Source of the DNA: Alcaligenaceae bacterium
Lineage (GTDB): Bacteria; Pseudomonadota; Gammaproteobacteria; Burkholderiales; Burkholderiaceae_B
DNA length: 64,000 nucleotides
Direction of reading: 5' to 3'
Assembly: GCA_013416455.1 (NCBI GenBank)
Contig: JACCES010000002.1
Span: 248,001 to 312,000 of the forward strand
Shown here piece after piece: positions 1-11,436 of this stretch. Position numbers and translations under genes: made by a program. Under the pieces are notes generated by a model that saw nothing but the letters and a program-made list of their open reading frames with translations, was not told where the DNA came from and searched no databases. Positions within the stretch are counted from its first letter, which is position 1, and each line of letters starts with the position of its first letter.

Positions 1-1390
1 GCGAGCGCATGCGGGAAATCTGCAGGTGCTGCCGCAATGACCATGAATCGCCGAACCAGGCGAGATTGCTGACATTCACCAGGATGCTGGCGCCGCCGCC
101 GTCCACATCGCCCCTGACGCCCTGTATGATTTCCTCGCCGAAAACGTCTTCGTAGCAGATGTTGGGCGTCACCATCTGGCCGGCGATCGGCATCGCTGGC
201 TGGCCCAGGGTGCCCCGGTCGAAGTCCCCCAGCGGGATGCTCATGGTATTCACGAACCAGCGGAAACCGGTGGGGATGAATTCGCCGAAGGGAACGAGGT
301 GCACTTTGTCGTAGCGCAGCGGCGTGCGCGCGGCCGCAATGGCTTCGGCACTGGCTTCGCCGTCGAAGGCGATGGCGCTGTTGGTGTAGCGGTTGCGGCC
401 ATCCACGCGTTCATGCAGGGGCACGCCCATCAGCAGTGTGGTGCCGCGTTCCCGCGCGATGGCCAGCCAGTCCGTCCAGACCCGCGGGTGAACGCGGTCC
501 TGCAGCAGCGGCACGACGGTTTCCGGCAGTACGGTGATGTCCGGCTCGCGGCCGCCGTCCTTGGGCGCCAGGCGGGCCAGCATCATATAGTCGGCAATGC
601 CGCGTTCGATCAGCAAGGGGTCGAACTTCTGGGATTGCGGGATATTCCCCTGCACCAGACGCACCAGTATGGGTTCGCCGTACGGACGGGACCAGGCCAC
701 ATGCGAGAGGGCGATTCCGGCGACACCGGTCAGCAGGCTGACGGCGAGCGCCGTGGCCGACTGTACGTCTTTGCCCGTGTTGCGGCCTATCACCACGAGC
801 GCGACGGCGGCCGAGGCGAACGCTGCCAGCCAGGCGACGCCGTAGACTCCTACGACGGCGGCCCATGGGGCCAGCACGCCCTCGACGTGGGCATAGCCGA
901 TGTTCAGCCAGGGAAAGCCTGTGAAGAGGGTGCCGCGCAGCCATTCGCCGAGCGTCCAGCAGGATGCCCATACGGCGCCGGCCCACAGGACGGCCAGCGG
1001 ATCGGGGCGCACGCGCCCCCGCAGCAGCCGCCACGCCAGCAGGCAGGCCAGCATGCCGTAGATGGACAGCGCCGCGGCGAATATGAGCACTGCGGCGATG
1101 GCCATCGCCAGCGGCATGCCCCCGTACTCGTACATGCTGATATAAAGCCAGTAGAGGCCGAAGGCGAACTGGCCGAATCCGAACAGGAAGGCGCGCAATG
1201 CCACGCTGCCGGCACCGGGAGCCTGCAGCGTGTGCCGGGCGAGGAAGGCGAGGCAGGCGATCTGCACATAGGGCAGGACCCAGCCGGGCAGGGGGTGGGG
1301 GGCGAAGGCCAGCGCATGGATGGCGCCGGCGATGAACAGCAAGGCGTGACGCAGGGCCTCGGGGCTGTTGAAATAAGAGCGCGGCGCCAC
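1..1390 (-). CDS. lnt: Apolipoprotein N-acyltransferase, 3' end beyond window
   Basis: Transfers the third acyl chain onto the N-terminal cysteine of lipoproteins in the inner membrane. About 463 residues are present; the C-terminus lies before position 1. The N-terminal ~230 residues are very hydrophobic (several membrane spans). A nitrilase-fold domain follows, with the expected catalytic triad: Glu in VLPETVVP (about residue 290), Lys in YDKVHLVPFGEF and Cys in NICYEDVFGE. The likely start is GTG at 1390, because the corC stop TGA at 1396-1394 lies in the same frame just upstream and excludes a longer start. It is the last visible gene of the miaB-phoH-ybeY-corC-lnt run, a classic proteobacterial order. 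Family assignment is firm; the start is an inference. Confidence 0.95.
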   Translation of the reverse strand, partial: MAPRSYFNSPEALRHALLFIAGAIHALAFAPHPLPGWVLPYVQIACLAFLARHTLQAPGAGSVALRAFLFGFGQFAFGLYWLYISMYEYGGMPLAMAIAAVLIFAAALSIYGMLACLLAWRLLRGRVRPDPLAVLWAGAVWASCWTLGEWLRGTLFTGFPWLNIGYAHVEGVLAPWAAVVGVYGVAWLAAFASAAVALVVIGRNTGKDVQSATALAVSLLTGVAGIALSHVAWSRPYGEPILVRLVQGNIPQSQKFDPLLIERGIADYMMLARLAPKDGGREPDITVLPETVVPLLQDRVHPRVWTDWLAIARERGTTLLMGVPLHERVDGRNRYTNSAIAFDGEASAEAIAAARTPLRYDKVHLVPFGEFIPTGFRWFVNTMSIPLGDFDRGTLGQPAMPIAGQMVTPNICYEDVFGEEIIQGVRGDVDGGGASILVNVSNLAWFGDSWSLRQHLQISRMRS

Positions 1391-1393
1391 CGC

Positions 1394-2278
1394 TCAGCCG
1401 CCCGCGGATTCGGCCAGGGCCGTGGGCGGCGTATCGAGCTGGATGTGCAGCCACAGTGCGCGGCGGGCGTCGGCCCCGACCACGGTGATGTTCAGGCCGG
1501 CGTGGCTGAGGCTTTCGCCGCGGCGCGGGATGTGGCCCAATTCAGCGGCGAGCCAGCCGCCCACGGTATCGTAGTCGTCGTCCGGAAGGCTGGTGCCGAA
1601 GGTCTTGTTGAAGACGTCGATTTCCGTGATGCCCATGGCGCGCCAGCTGTTGCTGCCGGTCTGGAAGATGGTCTTTTCGGCGTCTTCATCATATTCGTCC
1701 TCGATTTCGCCGACGATCTGTTCGAGCACGTCTTCCATGGTCACCAGGCCGGCGGTGCCGCCATGTTCGTCGATGACGATGGCCAGGTGGTTGCGGCTGC
1801 TGCGGAAGTCGCGCAGCAGCACGTTCAGGCGCTTGGTTTCGGGAATGAAGACGGCGGGCCGCACCAGGGGTCGGAGATCGAGCTGAGGATTGCTGATGGA
1901 CAGGAGAAGGTCTTTGGCCAGCAGGATGCCGACGATGTTGTCGCGGTCGCCTTCGTAGACGGGAAAGCGGGAATGCCCGGTTTCGATGATTTCCGGAAGC
2001 ACGTCGGACAGCGGTCGGCCGATGTCGAGCATGTCCATTTTCGAGCGCGGCACCATGATGTCGGCCACGGTCTGGTTGGCGACATCCAGCGCGCCCGACA
2101 GCATGGTATAGGCTTCGCTGTCCAGGACCTTTTTTTCATGGGCGACATCGAGGAAATCTTTGATGTCGTTGCGGTCTTCCGGTTCGACGGGCCGCATGAA
2201 GGCCGTCAGGCGGGCGAATAGCGATTTGGGGCCCGGCTTCTGTCGGGGTTCAGCGTCGGGTGGGTTAGGGTCTGACAT
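1394..2278 (-). CDS. corC: CorC/HlyC-family CBS-domain protein
   Basis: A 294-residue cytosolic protein of the CorC (YbeX) family, linked in enterobacteria to magnesium/cobalt efflux. Two CBS domains are visible, roughly residues 70-125 (IMVPRSKMDML, then HSRFPVYEG) and 135-200 (HLAIVIDEHGGTAGLVT), followed by the acidic segment IEDEYDED and a CorC-type C-terminal domain. There are no membrane spans, unlike the longer CorB/CNNM proteins. It lies 150 bp downstream of ybeY and directly abuts lnt, as in many Gram-negatives. A role in ion homeostasis is family knowledge; nothing in the sequence identifies the partner transporter. Confidence 0.93.
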   Translation of the reverse strand: MSDPNPPDAEPRQKPGPKSLFARLTAFMRPVEPEDRNDIKDFLDVAHEKKVLDSEAYTMLSGALDVANQTVADIMVPRSKMDMLDIGRPLSDVLPEIIETGHSRFPVYEGDRDNIVGILLAKDLLLSISNPQLDLRPLVRPAVFIPETKRLNVLLRDFRSSRNHLAIVIDEHGGTAGLVTMEDVLEQIVGEIEDEYDEDAEKTIFQTGSNSWRAMGITEIDVFNKTFGTSLPDDDYDTVGGWLAAELGHIPRRGESLSHAGLNITVVGADARRALWLHIQLDTPPTALAESAGG

Positions 2279-2428
2279 TGTCCAGGGGACGTGTTGAAAG
2301 GACTTTAGGATAACTCAAATCCGGCCCGGTTGCGCCTGCGGAACAGCCGGGTGGGAAGGGCCGAAATCGGGGTTTTGAGGGGGATGCCACCGCCAACCGC
2401 GCGGATGGGCGGGCGCCGGCGTGGGCGT

Positions 2429-2941
2429 TTACACGTAAGGATCGGGAATCCCCAGGCTTGCGAGAATGCGGGTCTCCAGCGCTTCCATGGCGCGGGCGTC
2501 GTCTTCTTCGAGATGATCGTAGCCCAGCGCATGCAATACGCCATGCACGGTCAGATGGGCCGCGTGAGCCAGCAGCGGCTTGCCCTGTTCGGCGGCTTCG
2601 CGGCGCAGGACGGGCACGCACAGCACGATATCGCCGCTGGCCGTGCCGGCGGGGTCGATGCCGTACTCGAAGGTAAGGACATTGGTGGCATAGTCGCGCT
2701 CGCGATAGCCGTGATTGAGCGCCTGGCCTTCGGCGGCGTCCACCAGCCGCAGCGTCAGTTCGGCGCGGACGTAGCGGGGAGCGGGGAGCAGGGCGGCTTC
2801 TTCGCGGGCGGCGGACTCGACGGCGCGGCGCGCCCAGCCCCGCAGCCGCCAGCGCGGCAGCTCGGGCGCTTCGGTAGCGTATTGCACGGACAGCCCCAGC
2901 GATGGCGGCCGCGCCGCGCCGCCCGCCGGTTCATCGGTCAT
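2429..2941 (-). CDS. ybeY: Endoribonuclease YbeY
   Basis: Zinc-dependent single-strand endoribonuclease involved in 16S rRNA 3'-end maturation and ribosome quality control. The diagnostic metal site HGVLHALGYDH, followed by acidic LEEDD, sits near residues 130-147 of 170. The first ~30 residues are proline/glycine/alanine-rich and divergent. The start codon overlaps the end of phoH by 11 bp, which suggests translational coupling; phoH-ybeY is one of the most conserved gene pairs. A 150-bp non-coding stretch separates it from corC. Confidence 0.95.
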   Translation of the reverse strand: MTDEPAGGAARPPSLGLSVQYATEAPELPRWRLRGWARRAVESAAREEAALLPAPRYVRAELTLRLVDAAEGQALNHGYRERDYATNVLTFEYGIDPAGTASGDIVLCVPVLRREAAEQGKPLLAHAAHLTVHGVLHALGYDHLEEDDARAMEALETRILASLGIPDPYV

Positions 2942-3947
2942 GATCGCCCGCTTTTTCGTAGGCTTCGACGATGCGCGCCACCAGGGGGTGGCGCACCACG
3001 TCGCGGCTGGTGAAGCGTGTGGTGGCGATGCCCTGGACGTCCTCCAGCACCTCGACCGCGTGCGCCAGGCCGCTGCGCTGCCCCTTGGGCAGGTCGATCT
3101 GGGACGGGTCGCCGTTGATCACGGCCTTGCTGCCGAAGCCGATGCGGGTGAGGAACATCTTCATCTGTTCCGGCGTGGTGTTCTGGGCTTCGTCCAGAAT
3201 CACGAAGGAATGGTTGAGCGTGCGCCCCCGCATGTAGGCCAGCGGCGCGATTTCTATCGTCTGTTTCTCGAACAGCCGCTGCACCTTGTCGAAGCCCATG
3301 AGATCGTACAGGGCGTCGTACAGGGGGCGCAGATAGGGGTCGACCTTCTGGACCAGGTCGCCGGGCAGAAAGCCCAGGCGCTCGCCCGCTTCGACGGCCG
3401 GGCGCGTGAGGATCAGGCGCTGGACGCTCTCGCGTTCCAGGGCGTCGATGGCGCAGGCGACCGCCAGCCAGGTCTTGCCCGTGCCGGCCGGCCCGATGCC
3501 GAAGGTAATGTCGTGCTTGAGGATATGGTTGAGGTAGTCGCGCTGGCGGGGCGTCCGGGGGCGCAAATCGCTGCGGCGGGTGCGCAGGCTCAGGCTCATG
3601 TCGTCGACCGGCGGCAGTTCGGGCAGCTCGGCCGCGGGTTCCGGGCCGGATTCCCGTTCATCGGGCAGGCGTCCCGCGCCCAGCTCGACCAGGCCCAGCT
3701 GGATGTCGTCGACCGACAGCGGGCCCTTGCGGGCGCGTTCGTGGAACCATTCCAGTGCCTTGGCCGCCAGGGCCGCGTGCTCGCCCGACAGGGTGACCTG
3801 GCTGCCGCGCCGGTTCAGCGCTACGTTCCAGCCGTCGGCGATCTGGCGCAAGTTCTCGTCGAGGGGGCCGCAGAGGTTGGCCAACTGGGTGTTGCCGCCT
3901 TCCAGCGTGACGACGGCGGATGAGGCGCTGTGCTTGCGGGCTGTCAT
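2931..3947 (-). CDS. phoH: PhoH-like ATPase (YbeZ)
   Basis: Cytosolic P-loop ATPase of the PhoH/YbeZ family, thought to act with YbeY in RNA metabolism. At 338 residues it has the usual length. The Walker A motif is [12 protein letters not shown] (about residue 157) and the Walker B region is [17 protein letters not shown], followed by the family motif [10 protein letters not shown]. The N-terminal ~130 residues hold a small RNA-binding-like region and an acidic linker. The ATG shares an ATGA overlap with the miaB stop, so the two genes are translationally coupled. Confidence 0.95.
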   Translation of the reverse strand: MTARKHSASSAVVTLEGGNTQLANLCGPLDENLRQIADGWNVALNRRGSQVTLSGEHAALAAKALEWFHERARKGPLSVDDIQLGLVELGAGRLPDERESGPEPAAELPELPPVDDMSLSLRTRRSDLRPRTPRQRDYLNHILKHDITFGIGPAGTGKTWLAVACAIDALERESVQRLILTRPAVEAGERLGFLPGDLVQKVDPYLRPLYDALYDLMGFDKVQRLFEKQTIEIAPLAYMRGRTLNHSFVILDEAQNTTPEQMKMFLTRIGFGSKAVINGDPSQIDLPKGQRSGLAHAVEVLEDVQGIATTRFTSRDVVRHPLVARIVEAYEKAGDHDR

Positions 3948-5539
3948 GAGCGGTTTTCTCCGGCCGCCTGGCTTTCTGTCGGGGCGAGGCGCCCGCGCAG
4001 GGAATTGGTCATGGTTTCGGTGATGACGACATCCACCATCCGGCCGATGAGCCGCGGGTCGCCCATGAAGTTCACCATCCGGTTGTTCTCGGTGCGCCCG
4101 GCGAGTTCCCTGGGATTCTTGCGGGAGGGGCGTTCCACCAGGATGCGCTGCACCGTTCCGACCATGGAGGCGCTGATGGCGGCGGCCTGTTCATTGACGA
4201 GCGCCTGCAGGCGGTACAGGCGTTCGAGCTTTTGTTCCTGTGGCGTGTCGTCGTGCAGGTCGGCGGCCGGCGTGCCGGGGCGGCGGGAATAGACGAAGGA
4301 GAAGGACTGATCGAAGCCGATGTCGCGGATCAGATCCATGGTTTTCTGGAAATCGGCTTCGGTTTCGCCGGGGAAGCCGACGATGAAGTCCGACGAAAGC
4401 GTCAGGCCGGGCCTGGCCTGGCGCAGCCTTCGGACGATGGACTTGAATTCGAGCGCGGTGTAGCCGCGCTTCATGGCCGAAAGCACACGGTCGCTGCCGG
4501 CCTGGACCGGCAGGTGCAGGAAGGGCACGAGCTTGGGCAGCGCGCCGTGCGCTTCGATCAGCCGGGCCGTCATTTCCTTGGGATGCGAGGTGGTGTAGCG
4601 GATGCGTTCGATGCCGGGGATTTCGTGCACGTATTCGAGCAGCATGGCGAAGTCGGCGATGCCGTCGCCTTCGCTTTCGCCCAGCGGCCCGCGATAGGCG
4701 TTCACGTTCTGTCCCAGCAGGGTGACTTCCTTCACGCCCTGGTCGGCCAGATCGGCGACTTCCACCAGGACATCTTCGAACGGACGCGACATTTCGGGGC
4801 CGCGCGTGTAGGGCACCACACAGAAGCTGCAATACTTGCTGCAGCCTTCCATGATGGAAACGAAGGCGGAGGGGCCTTCCACCCGCGCCGGCGGCAGGGC
4901 GTCGAATTTTTCGATTTCGGGAAAGCTGATGTCCACCTGCGATCGGCCGGAATCGCGGCGGCGCGAGATCAGTTCCGGCAGGCGATGCAGCGTCTGCGGG
5001 CCGAACACCACGTCGACGTAGGGCGCGCGCGTGACGATGGCGTCGCCTTCCTGGCTGGCCACGCAGCCGCCCACACCGATCACCAGGTCGGGATTGAGTT
5101 CCTTCAGGTGGCGCACCCGGCCCAGGTCGGAAAACACTTTTTCCTGGGCTTTTTCGCGCACCGAACAGGTATTGAAGAGGATGATGTCGGCTTCTTCGGG
5201 GGTGCCCACGACGCGGGCCCCATGGGCCTGGCGCAGTACGTCGACCATCTTGTCGGAATCGTACTCATTCATCTGGCAGCCGAAGGTGCGGATGAAGACC
5301 TTCTTGCCGGCCTGTGCTGGCAATGCGCCGGAGGAAGCGGCCGGGCCGCCCGACAGGCCGGCTTTCGAAGGGTCGCCGGCATCTTCGCCATCGGTGGCGC
5401 CCGAAGGTTCGGGCGGCGTGGAGGGCGTGGGGCTGTCTTCGGGTTCTTCAGGCAGGATCAGGCCGGTGGGGCGTGGCGGCGTGGCGGGCGGAGGCGCGGG
5501 CGTGCCGCGAGTGGGGCGCTTGATGGAGATTTCTTGCAT
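3944..5539 (-). CDS. miaB: tRNA-2-methylthio-N6-dimethylallyladenosine synthase
   Basis: Radical-SAM methylthiotransferase that converts i6A37 to ms2i6A37 in tRNAs reading UNN codons. The UPF0004 domain shows its three Fe-S cysteines ([32 protein letters not shown]). The radical-SAM cluster is [15 protein letters not shown], and a TRAM-like domain ends the protein. At 531 residues it is longer than usual because about 78 proline/glycine/acid-rich residues precede the conserved [13 protein letters not shown]. No good Shine-Dalgarno precedes ATG 5539, and a TTG near residue 73 also lacks one, so the exact start is uncertain. It heads the miaB-phoH-ybeY-corC-lnt run. Confidence 0.95.
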   Translation of the reverse strand: MQEISIKRPTRGTPAPPPATPPRPTGLILPEEPEDSPTPSTPPEPSGATDGEDAGDPSKAGLSGGPAASSGALPAQAGKKVFIRTFGCQMNEYDSDKMVDVLRQAHGARVVGTPEEADIILFNTCSVREKAQEKVFSDLGRVRHLKELNPDLVIGVGGCVASQEGDAIVTRAPYVDVVFGPQTLHRLPELISRRRDSGRSQVDISFPEIEKFDALPPARVEGPSAFVSIMEGCSKYCSFCVVPYTRGPEMSRPFEDVLVEVADLADQGVKEVTLLGQNVNAYRGPLGESEGDGIADFAMLLEYVHEIPGIERIRYTTSHPKEMTARLIEAHGALPKLVPFLHLPVQAGSDRVLSAMKRGYTALEFKSIVRRLRQARPGLTLSSDFIVGFPGETEADFQKTMDLIRDIGFDQSFSFVYSRRPGTPAADLHDDTPQEQKLERLYRLQALVNEQAAAISASMVGTVQRILVERPSRKNPRELAGRTENNRMVNFMGDPRLIGRMVDVVITETMTNSLRGRLAPTESQAAGENRS

Positions 5540-5629
5540 ATCGGTGGCCGTGACGGGTGTTCATCCCGGGGGCGGAAAACTGGAATCCTCCATTGTACCG
5601 TGCGCGGGCGCGCCCGCCCCAACGGCGGA

Positions 5630-5651
5630 ACGCCGGCCACAGGGCCGGCGT
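5630..5651. terminator. GC-rich hairpin downstream of secF
   Basis: Perfect 9-bp inverted repeat (ACGCCGGCC, 4-nt loop, GGCCGGCGT) in the 145-bp gap between the secF stop and the miaB start. No T-run follows on either strand, so it is at best a processing or Rho-linked structure, not a canonical intrinsic terminator. Confidence 0.35.
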
Positions 5652-5684
5652 CCGGGAGCTGCATGCCTCTGCAGGCGTGCGTGG

Positions 5685-6620
5685 TCAGGCGATTTCCGCG
5701 CTCGGGTCGTCTTTCTTGGGCGCCTTGACCAGGTCTTCGCGCTTCACGCCCAGCCACATGGCGATGGAGGCGGCCACGAACACCGAGGAATAGATGCCGA
5801 ACCAGATGCCGATGGTCAGCGCCAGCGAGAAATTGTGCAGGGTGGGGCCGCCGAAGAAGAACATGGACAGCACCATCATCTGCGTGGACCCGTGGGTGAT
5901 GACCGTGCGCGAGATGGTCTGTGTGATGGCGCTGTCGATCACTTCGCGCACACTGGTCTTGCGCTGCTTGCGGAAGTTCTCGCGGATCCGGTCCATGATG
6001 ACCACGGATTCGTTCACGGAATAGCCCAGCACGGCCAGCACCCCCGCCAGTACGGAAAGCGAGAACTCCCACTGGAAGAAGGCGAAGAATCCGAGAATGA
6101 TGACGACGTCGTGGAGGTTGGCCACCACCCCGGCCACGGCGAACTTCCATTCGAACCGGAAGCCCAGGTAGACCATGATGCCGACGATCACCACTAGCAG
6201 GGCCATCAGGCCGTTCTCGACCAGTTCCCGGCCCACCTGCGGGCCGACGAATTCGACGCGGCGCAGTTCGACGTCGGGCGAGGAAGCCTGAAGCGCGCCC
6301 ATGACGGCTTCGCTCTGTACGGCGGAGGTTTCGCCTTCGCGCGTGGGCAGGCGGATCATGACGTCGCGCGAGGTGCCGAAGTTCTGGACCTGGAAGTCGG
6401 TATACCCGAGGCTGCTCACGGCATTGCGCACTTCTTCGAGCTGCGAGGCCTGCTGGTAGTGGACTTCCATCACGGTGCCGCCCGTGAACTCGATGGACAG
6501 ATGGAAGCCGCGGGTGGCGATGAAGAAGACGGCAGCCAGGAAGGTGATCAGGCTGATCAGGTTCAGCACCAGGGCATGGCGCATGAACGGGATGCTGCGG
6601 CGAATGCGGAAAAATTCCAT
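5685..6620 (-). CDS. secF: Protein translocase subunit SecF
   Basis: Inner-membrane RND-type subunit that, with SecD, uses the proton-motive force to help pull exported proteins through SecYEG. Its 311 residues fit the family. The first membrane span is near residues 17-35, followed by FHLSIEFTGGTVMEVHY. Five more spans follow from about residue 135, including the conserved SVNESVVIMDRIREN and a terminal SVFVAASIAMWLG. The tail is basic then acidic (KREDLVKAPKKDDPSAEIA). It lies 51 bp after secD in the yajC-secD-secF arrangement. Confidence 0.97.
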   Translation of the reverse strand: MEFFRIRRSIPFMRHALVLNLISLITFLAAVFFIATRGFHLSIEFTGGTVMEVHYQQASQLEEVRNAVSSLGYTDFQVQNFGTSRDVMIRLPTREGETSAVQSEAVMGALQASSPDVELRRVEFVGPQVGRELVENGLMALLVVIVGIMVYLGFRFEWKFAVAGVVANLHDVVIILGFFAFFQWEFSLSVLAGVLAVLGYSVNESVVIMDRIRENFRKQRKTSVREVIDSAITQTISRTVITHGSTQMMVLSMFFFGGPTLHNFSLALTIGIWFGIYSSVFVAASIAMWLGVKREDLVKAPKKDDPSAEIA

Positions 6621-6671
6621 GTTGCGTTCTTACCTTTGAAAAGGCGGCGGCCCTTGCGGCGCCGCCCCGGA

Positions 6672-8543
6672 TCAATCCTTGGGTTTCCAGATCTGGCCGA
6701 TGGAGAGGGCCTGCAGCTTGCGCCGCGAGCCGTACCACAGGTTGACCATCGCCCTGACCCCCACGATGGAGGAGAACATGGACGTCAGGATGCCTATGCA
6801 GTGGACCACCGCGAAGCCGCGCACGGGGCCGGTGCCGAAGGCCAGCAGCGCCAGGCCCACGATGAGGGTCGTGAGGTTGGAGTCGAGGATGGTGCCCCAT
6901 GCGCGCTCGAACCCCAGATTGATGGCCTGCTGCGGCGAGTGGCCGGCGCGCAGTTCTTCGCGTATGCGTTCGTTGATCAGAACGTTGGCGTCGATGGCCA
7001 TGCCCAGTGTCAGCGCGATGGCGGCAATGCCCGGCAGCGTGAGCGTGGCCTGCAGCATGGACAGGATCGCCAGCAGCAGCAGGACGTTGAACATCAGGCC
7101 CAGCGTGGAGAAGATGCCGAACAGGTGATAGTAGAGGATCATGAACACCGCGATGGCGATGAAACCGTACAAGGTGGAATCGAAACCCATCTTGATGTTG
7201 TCGGCGCCCAGGCTGGGGCCGATGGTGCGCTCTTCGATGATCTCCATGGGAGCGGCCAGCGAGCCCGCCCGCAGCAGCAGTGAAACGTCGGCGGCTTCCT
7301 GGGCGCTCATGCTGCCTGATATCTGGACCTGGCCGCCCGGGATCTCGCTGCGGATGACCGGCGCCGTGACGACCTGGCCCCGGCCCTGTTCGAACAGGAC
7401 GATGGCCATGCGGCGGCCGATGTTGTCGCGGGTGATGTCGCGGAAGATGCGGGCGCCCTTGGCGTCTAGCGTGAGGTTGACGGTGGGCTGCTGGGTCTGC
7501 TGGTCGCGGCCCGGCTGGGCGTCCTGGAGGTTTTCGCCGGTGAGGATCACCTGGCGGCGCAGCAGCAGGGGGCGGCCGTCGGTGTCTTCGAAGCGTTCCA
7601 GGCCGAAGGGCACCGTGCCGGCATTGAGCGCGGCGATGGCCGTCGGCGAGTCGTCGACCATGCGGATTTCGAGGGTGGCGGTGCGGCCGAGGATTTCCTT
7701 GGCCTTGGCGACGTCCTGCACACCCGGAAGCTGCACGATGATGCGGTCGGCGCCCTGCTGCTGGATCACCGGCTCGGCGACGCCCAGCTCGTTGATCCGG
7801 TTGTGCAGGGTGGTGATGTTCTGGCGCAGGGCGTTGGTCTGCACGGCGGTGATCGCCATTTCACTGAGCTGGCCGCGGGCCGTGAACTGGCCGGCGGATT
7901 GCCCTGCGGCCGTGAAGGTCATATCGGGCATGGCCCGGCGCAGCTCGGAGATGGCGGCATCGCGGTTGGCCTCGCTGGCGAAGGACGCCAGCACGGAAAG
8001 GTCGCTGCGCTCGACGCCGGCGAGCGGCACGCGGGCTTCGCGCAATACCGCGCGCACGTCGTTGGACAATGTGTCGTAGCGGCCGGTGAGGGCGCCGCGC
8101 ATGTCGACCTGCAGGAGGAAATGCACGCCGCCGCGCAGGTCGAGGCCCAGGTACATGGGGTTGGCGCCGATGGCGGTCAGCCAGGTCGGGGATGCGGACA
8201 GCAGGTTCAGCGCGACCGTATAGGAAGGATCGTCTGTATTCGGGTTCAGGGTGCGCTCGATGAGATCCTTGGCCTGCAGCTGGACGTCCGTGGAGGCGAA
8301 GCGTACGCGCACGGTTCCGGAGGGGCCGCTTTGCTCGAAGAAGGCGCCGGTGGTTTCGATGCCGTTGTCGCGCAGCAGGCCTTCCATCTGATCCAGCATG
8401 GAGACGTCCACCTTGACCGTGGATTTCGCCGGGGCGATCTGGACCGCGGGCGATTCGCCGAAGAAATTGGGAAGGGTGTAGAGCAGCCCGATGATCAGCG
8501 CCACCGCTACGGTGAGGTACTTCCAGAGGGGATAACGGTTCAT
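6672..8543 (-). CDS. secD: Protein translocase subunit SecD
   Basis: Partner of SecF in proton-driven protein export. At 623 residues it is full length. There is an N-terminal span (about 8-25), then the first periplasmic domain with the conserved LGLDLRGGVHFLLQVD (about residue 128), the P1 head region, and a C-terminal bundle of membrane spans from about residue 455. The C-terminal half contains the SecD motif GMAIDANVLINERIREEL. It sits between yajC and secF. Confidence 0.97.
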   Translation of the reverse strand: MNRYPLWKYLTVAVALIIGLLYTLPNFFGESPAVQIAPAKSTVKVDVSMLDQMEGLLRDNGIETTGAFFEQSGPSGTVRVRFASTDVQLQAKDLIERTLNPNTDDPSYTVALNLLSASPTWLTAIGANPMYLGLDLRGGVHFLLQVDMRGALTGRYDTLSNDVRAVLREARVPLAGVERSDLSVLASFASEANRDAAISELRRAMPDMTFTAAGQSAGQFTARGQLSEMAITAVQTNALRQNITTLHNRINELGVAEPVIQQQGADRIIVQLPGVQDVAKAKEILGRTATLEIRMVDDSPTAIAALNAGTVPFGLERFEDTDGRPLLLRRQVILTGENLQDAQPGRDQQTQQPTVNLTLDAKGARIFRDITRDNIGRRMAIVLFEQGRGQVVTAPVIRSEIPGGQVQISGSMSAQEAADVSLLLRAGSLAAPMEIIEERTIGPSLGADNIKMGFDSTLYGFIAIAVFMILYYHLFGIFSTLGLMFNVLLLLAILSMLQATLTLPGIAAIALTLGMAIDANVLINERIREELRAGHSPQQAINLGFERAWGTILDSNLTTLIVGLALLAFGTGPVRGFAVVHCIGILTSMFSSIVGVRAMVNLWYGSRRKLQALSIGQIWKPKD

Positions 8544-8573
8544 TCTCGGTCAGCAGGCGGAAGGACGGAAATA

Positions 8574-8593
8574 CCCCGGGACGGCGCCCGGGG
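8574..8593. other. Intergenic hairpin between yajC and secD
   Basis: CCCCGGG and CCCGGGG form a 7-bp stem with a 6-nt loop in the 65-bp gap. There is no adjacent T-run, so termination is not indicated. It could be a processing or stability element that balances YajC against SecD/SecF. Confidence 0.3.
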
Positions 8594-8608
8594 CGGGAAA
8601 GCGGTTTG

Positions 8609-8950
8609 TCAGAGCGTCTTCATGGTGCCCTTGGGCAGCACCGAAGTGACGGCATTGCGCTGGACGATGGTTTCGACCGGCCTGTCGGCGAGGTTGGAAA
8701 CGTCGACGGTCACATAGTTGTCGCTGACCTTGGTGATGCGACCGAGCAGGCCACCCTGGGTGATGACTTCGTCGCCCTTGGCCAGGCTTTCCACCAGCTT
8801 GCGATGTTCCTTCTGACGCTTCATCTGGGGCCGGATCATCAGGAAATACAGAATGACGAACATCAGGATGATGGGCAGCATGCCCATCAGTGCATTCCCT
8901 TCGCCGGGCGCGGCCTGGGCGATGACAAGTGGCAGGGTGTCGGTGAACAT
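8609..8950 (-). CDS. yajC: Preprotein translocase subunit YajC
   Basis: Small single-span inner-membrane protein associated with SecDF-YidC. The chosen start, ATG at 8950, has AGGAG six bases upstream and gives 113 residues, the usual YajC length; an in-frame upstream extension of 48 residues is not family-like. The membrane helix covers about residues 20-40 (MLPIILMFVILYFLMIRPQM, ending in the hallmark IRPQMKRQKEH). A soluble domain with GDEVITQGGLLGRI follows. Confidence 0.96.
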   Translation of the reverse strand: MFTDTLPLVIAQAAPGEGNALMGMLPIILMFVILYFLMIRPQMKRQKEHRKLVESLAKGDEVITQGGLLGRITKVSDNYVTVDVSNLADRPVETIVQRNAVTSVLPKGTMKTL

Positions 8951-8983
8951 CAGGTGCTCCTGTGGTTTCTTGGTTAACTCTTT

Positions 8984-8989
8984 ATTGTA
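8984..8989 (-). promoter_or_regulatory. Possible -10 element ahead of yajC
   Basis: TACAAT on the minus strand lies 34 bp before the yajC start, in the 91-bp tgt-yajC gap. No convincing -35 hexamer sits 16-18 bp upstream. A near-palindrome (CGATAAGGC ... GCCTATCG, 8993-9022) lies just behind it. This is a weak candidate for a promoter that would let yajC-secDF be transcribed independently of queA-tgt. Confidence 0.25.
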
Positions 8990-9041
8990 GCGATAAGGCC
9001 CTGTCGTGGGTCGCCTATCGTCGAAGTGCCCGGCCGGGCGC

Positions 9042-11236
<2,195 letters not shown>

Positions 11237-11436
11237 TGACACTGTCTGTCGCCGCCGCTGGCGGGCATGGGAAGCACAAAAAAAGTAGCGGTATTTTAAG
11301 CGACCCGCGCGCAACCGCTTTCCGGGGGAGGCTCCGGACGGATTCGAGCGGCGAATAGATCCGGAACCCGCCCGGCCTTGGTGGGCGGGGGCACTTTGGT
11401 TATGCTGGTGTTTTTTCTGCCAGCCGACTCCGTTCC

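Noticed and set aside
299-2221. Plus-strand frame of 640 codons opposite lnt and corC
   Set aside because: It crosses two recognised minus-strand genes and has low-complexity antisense composition.
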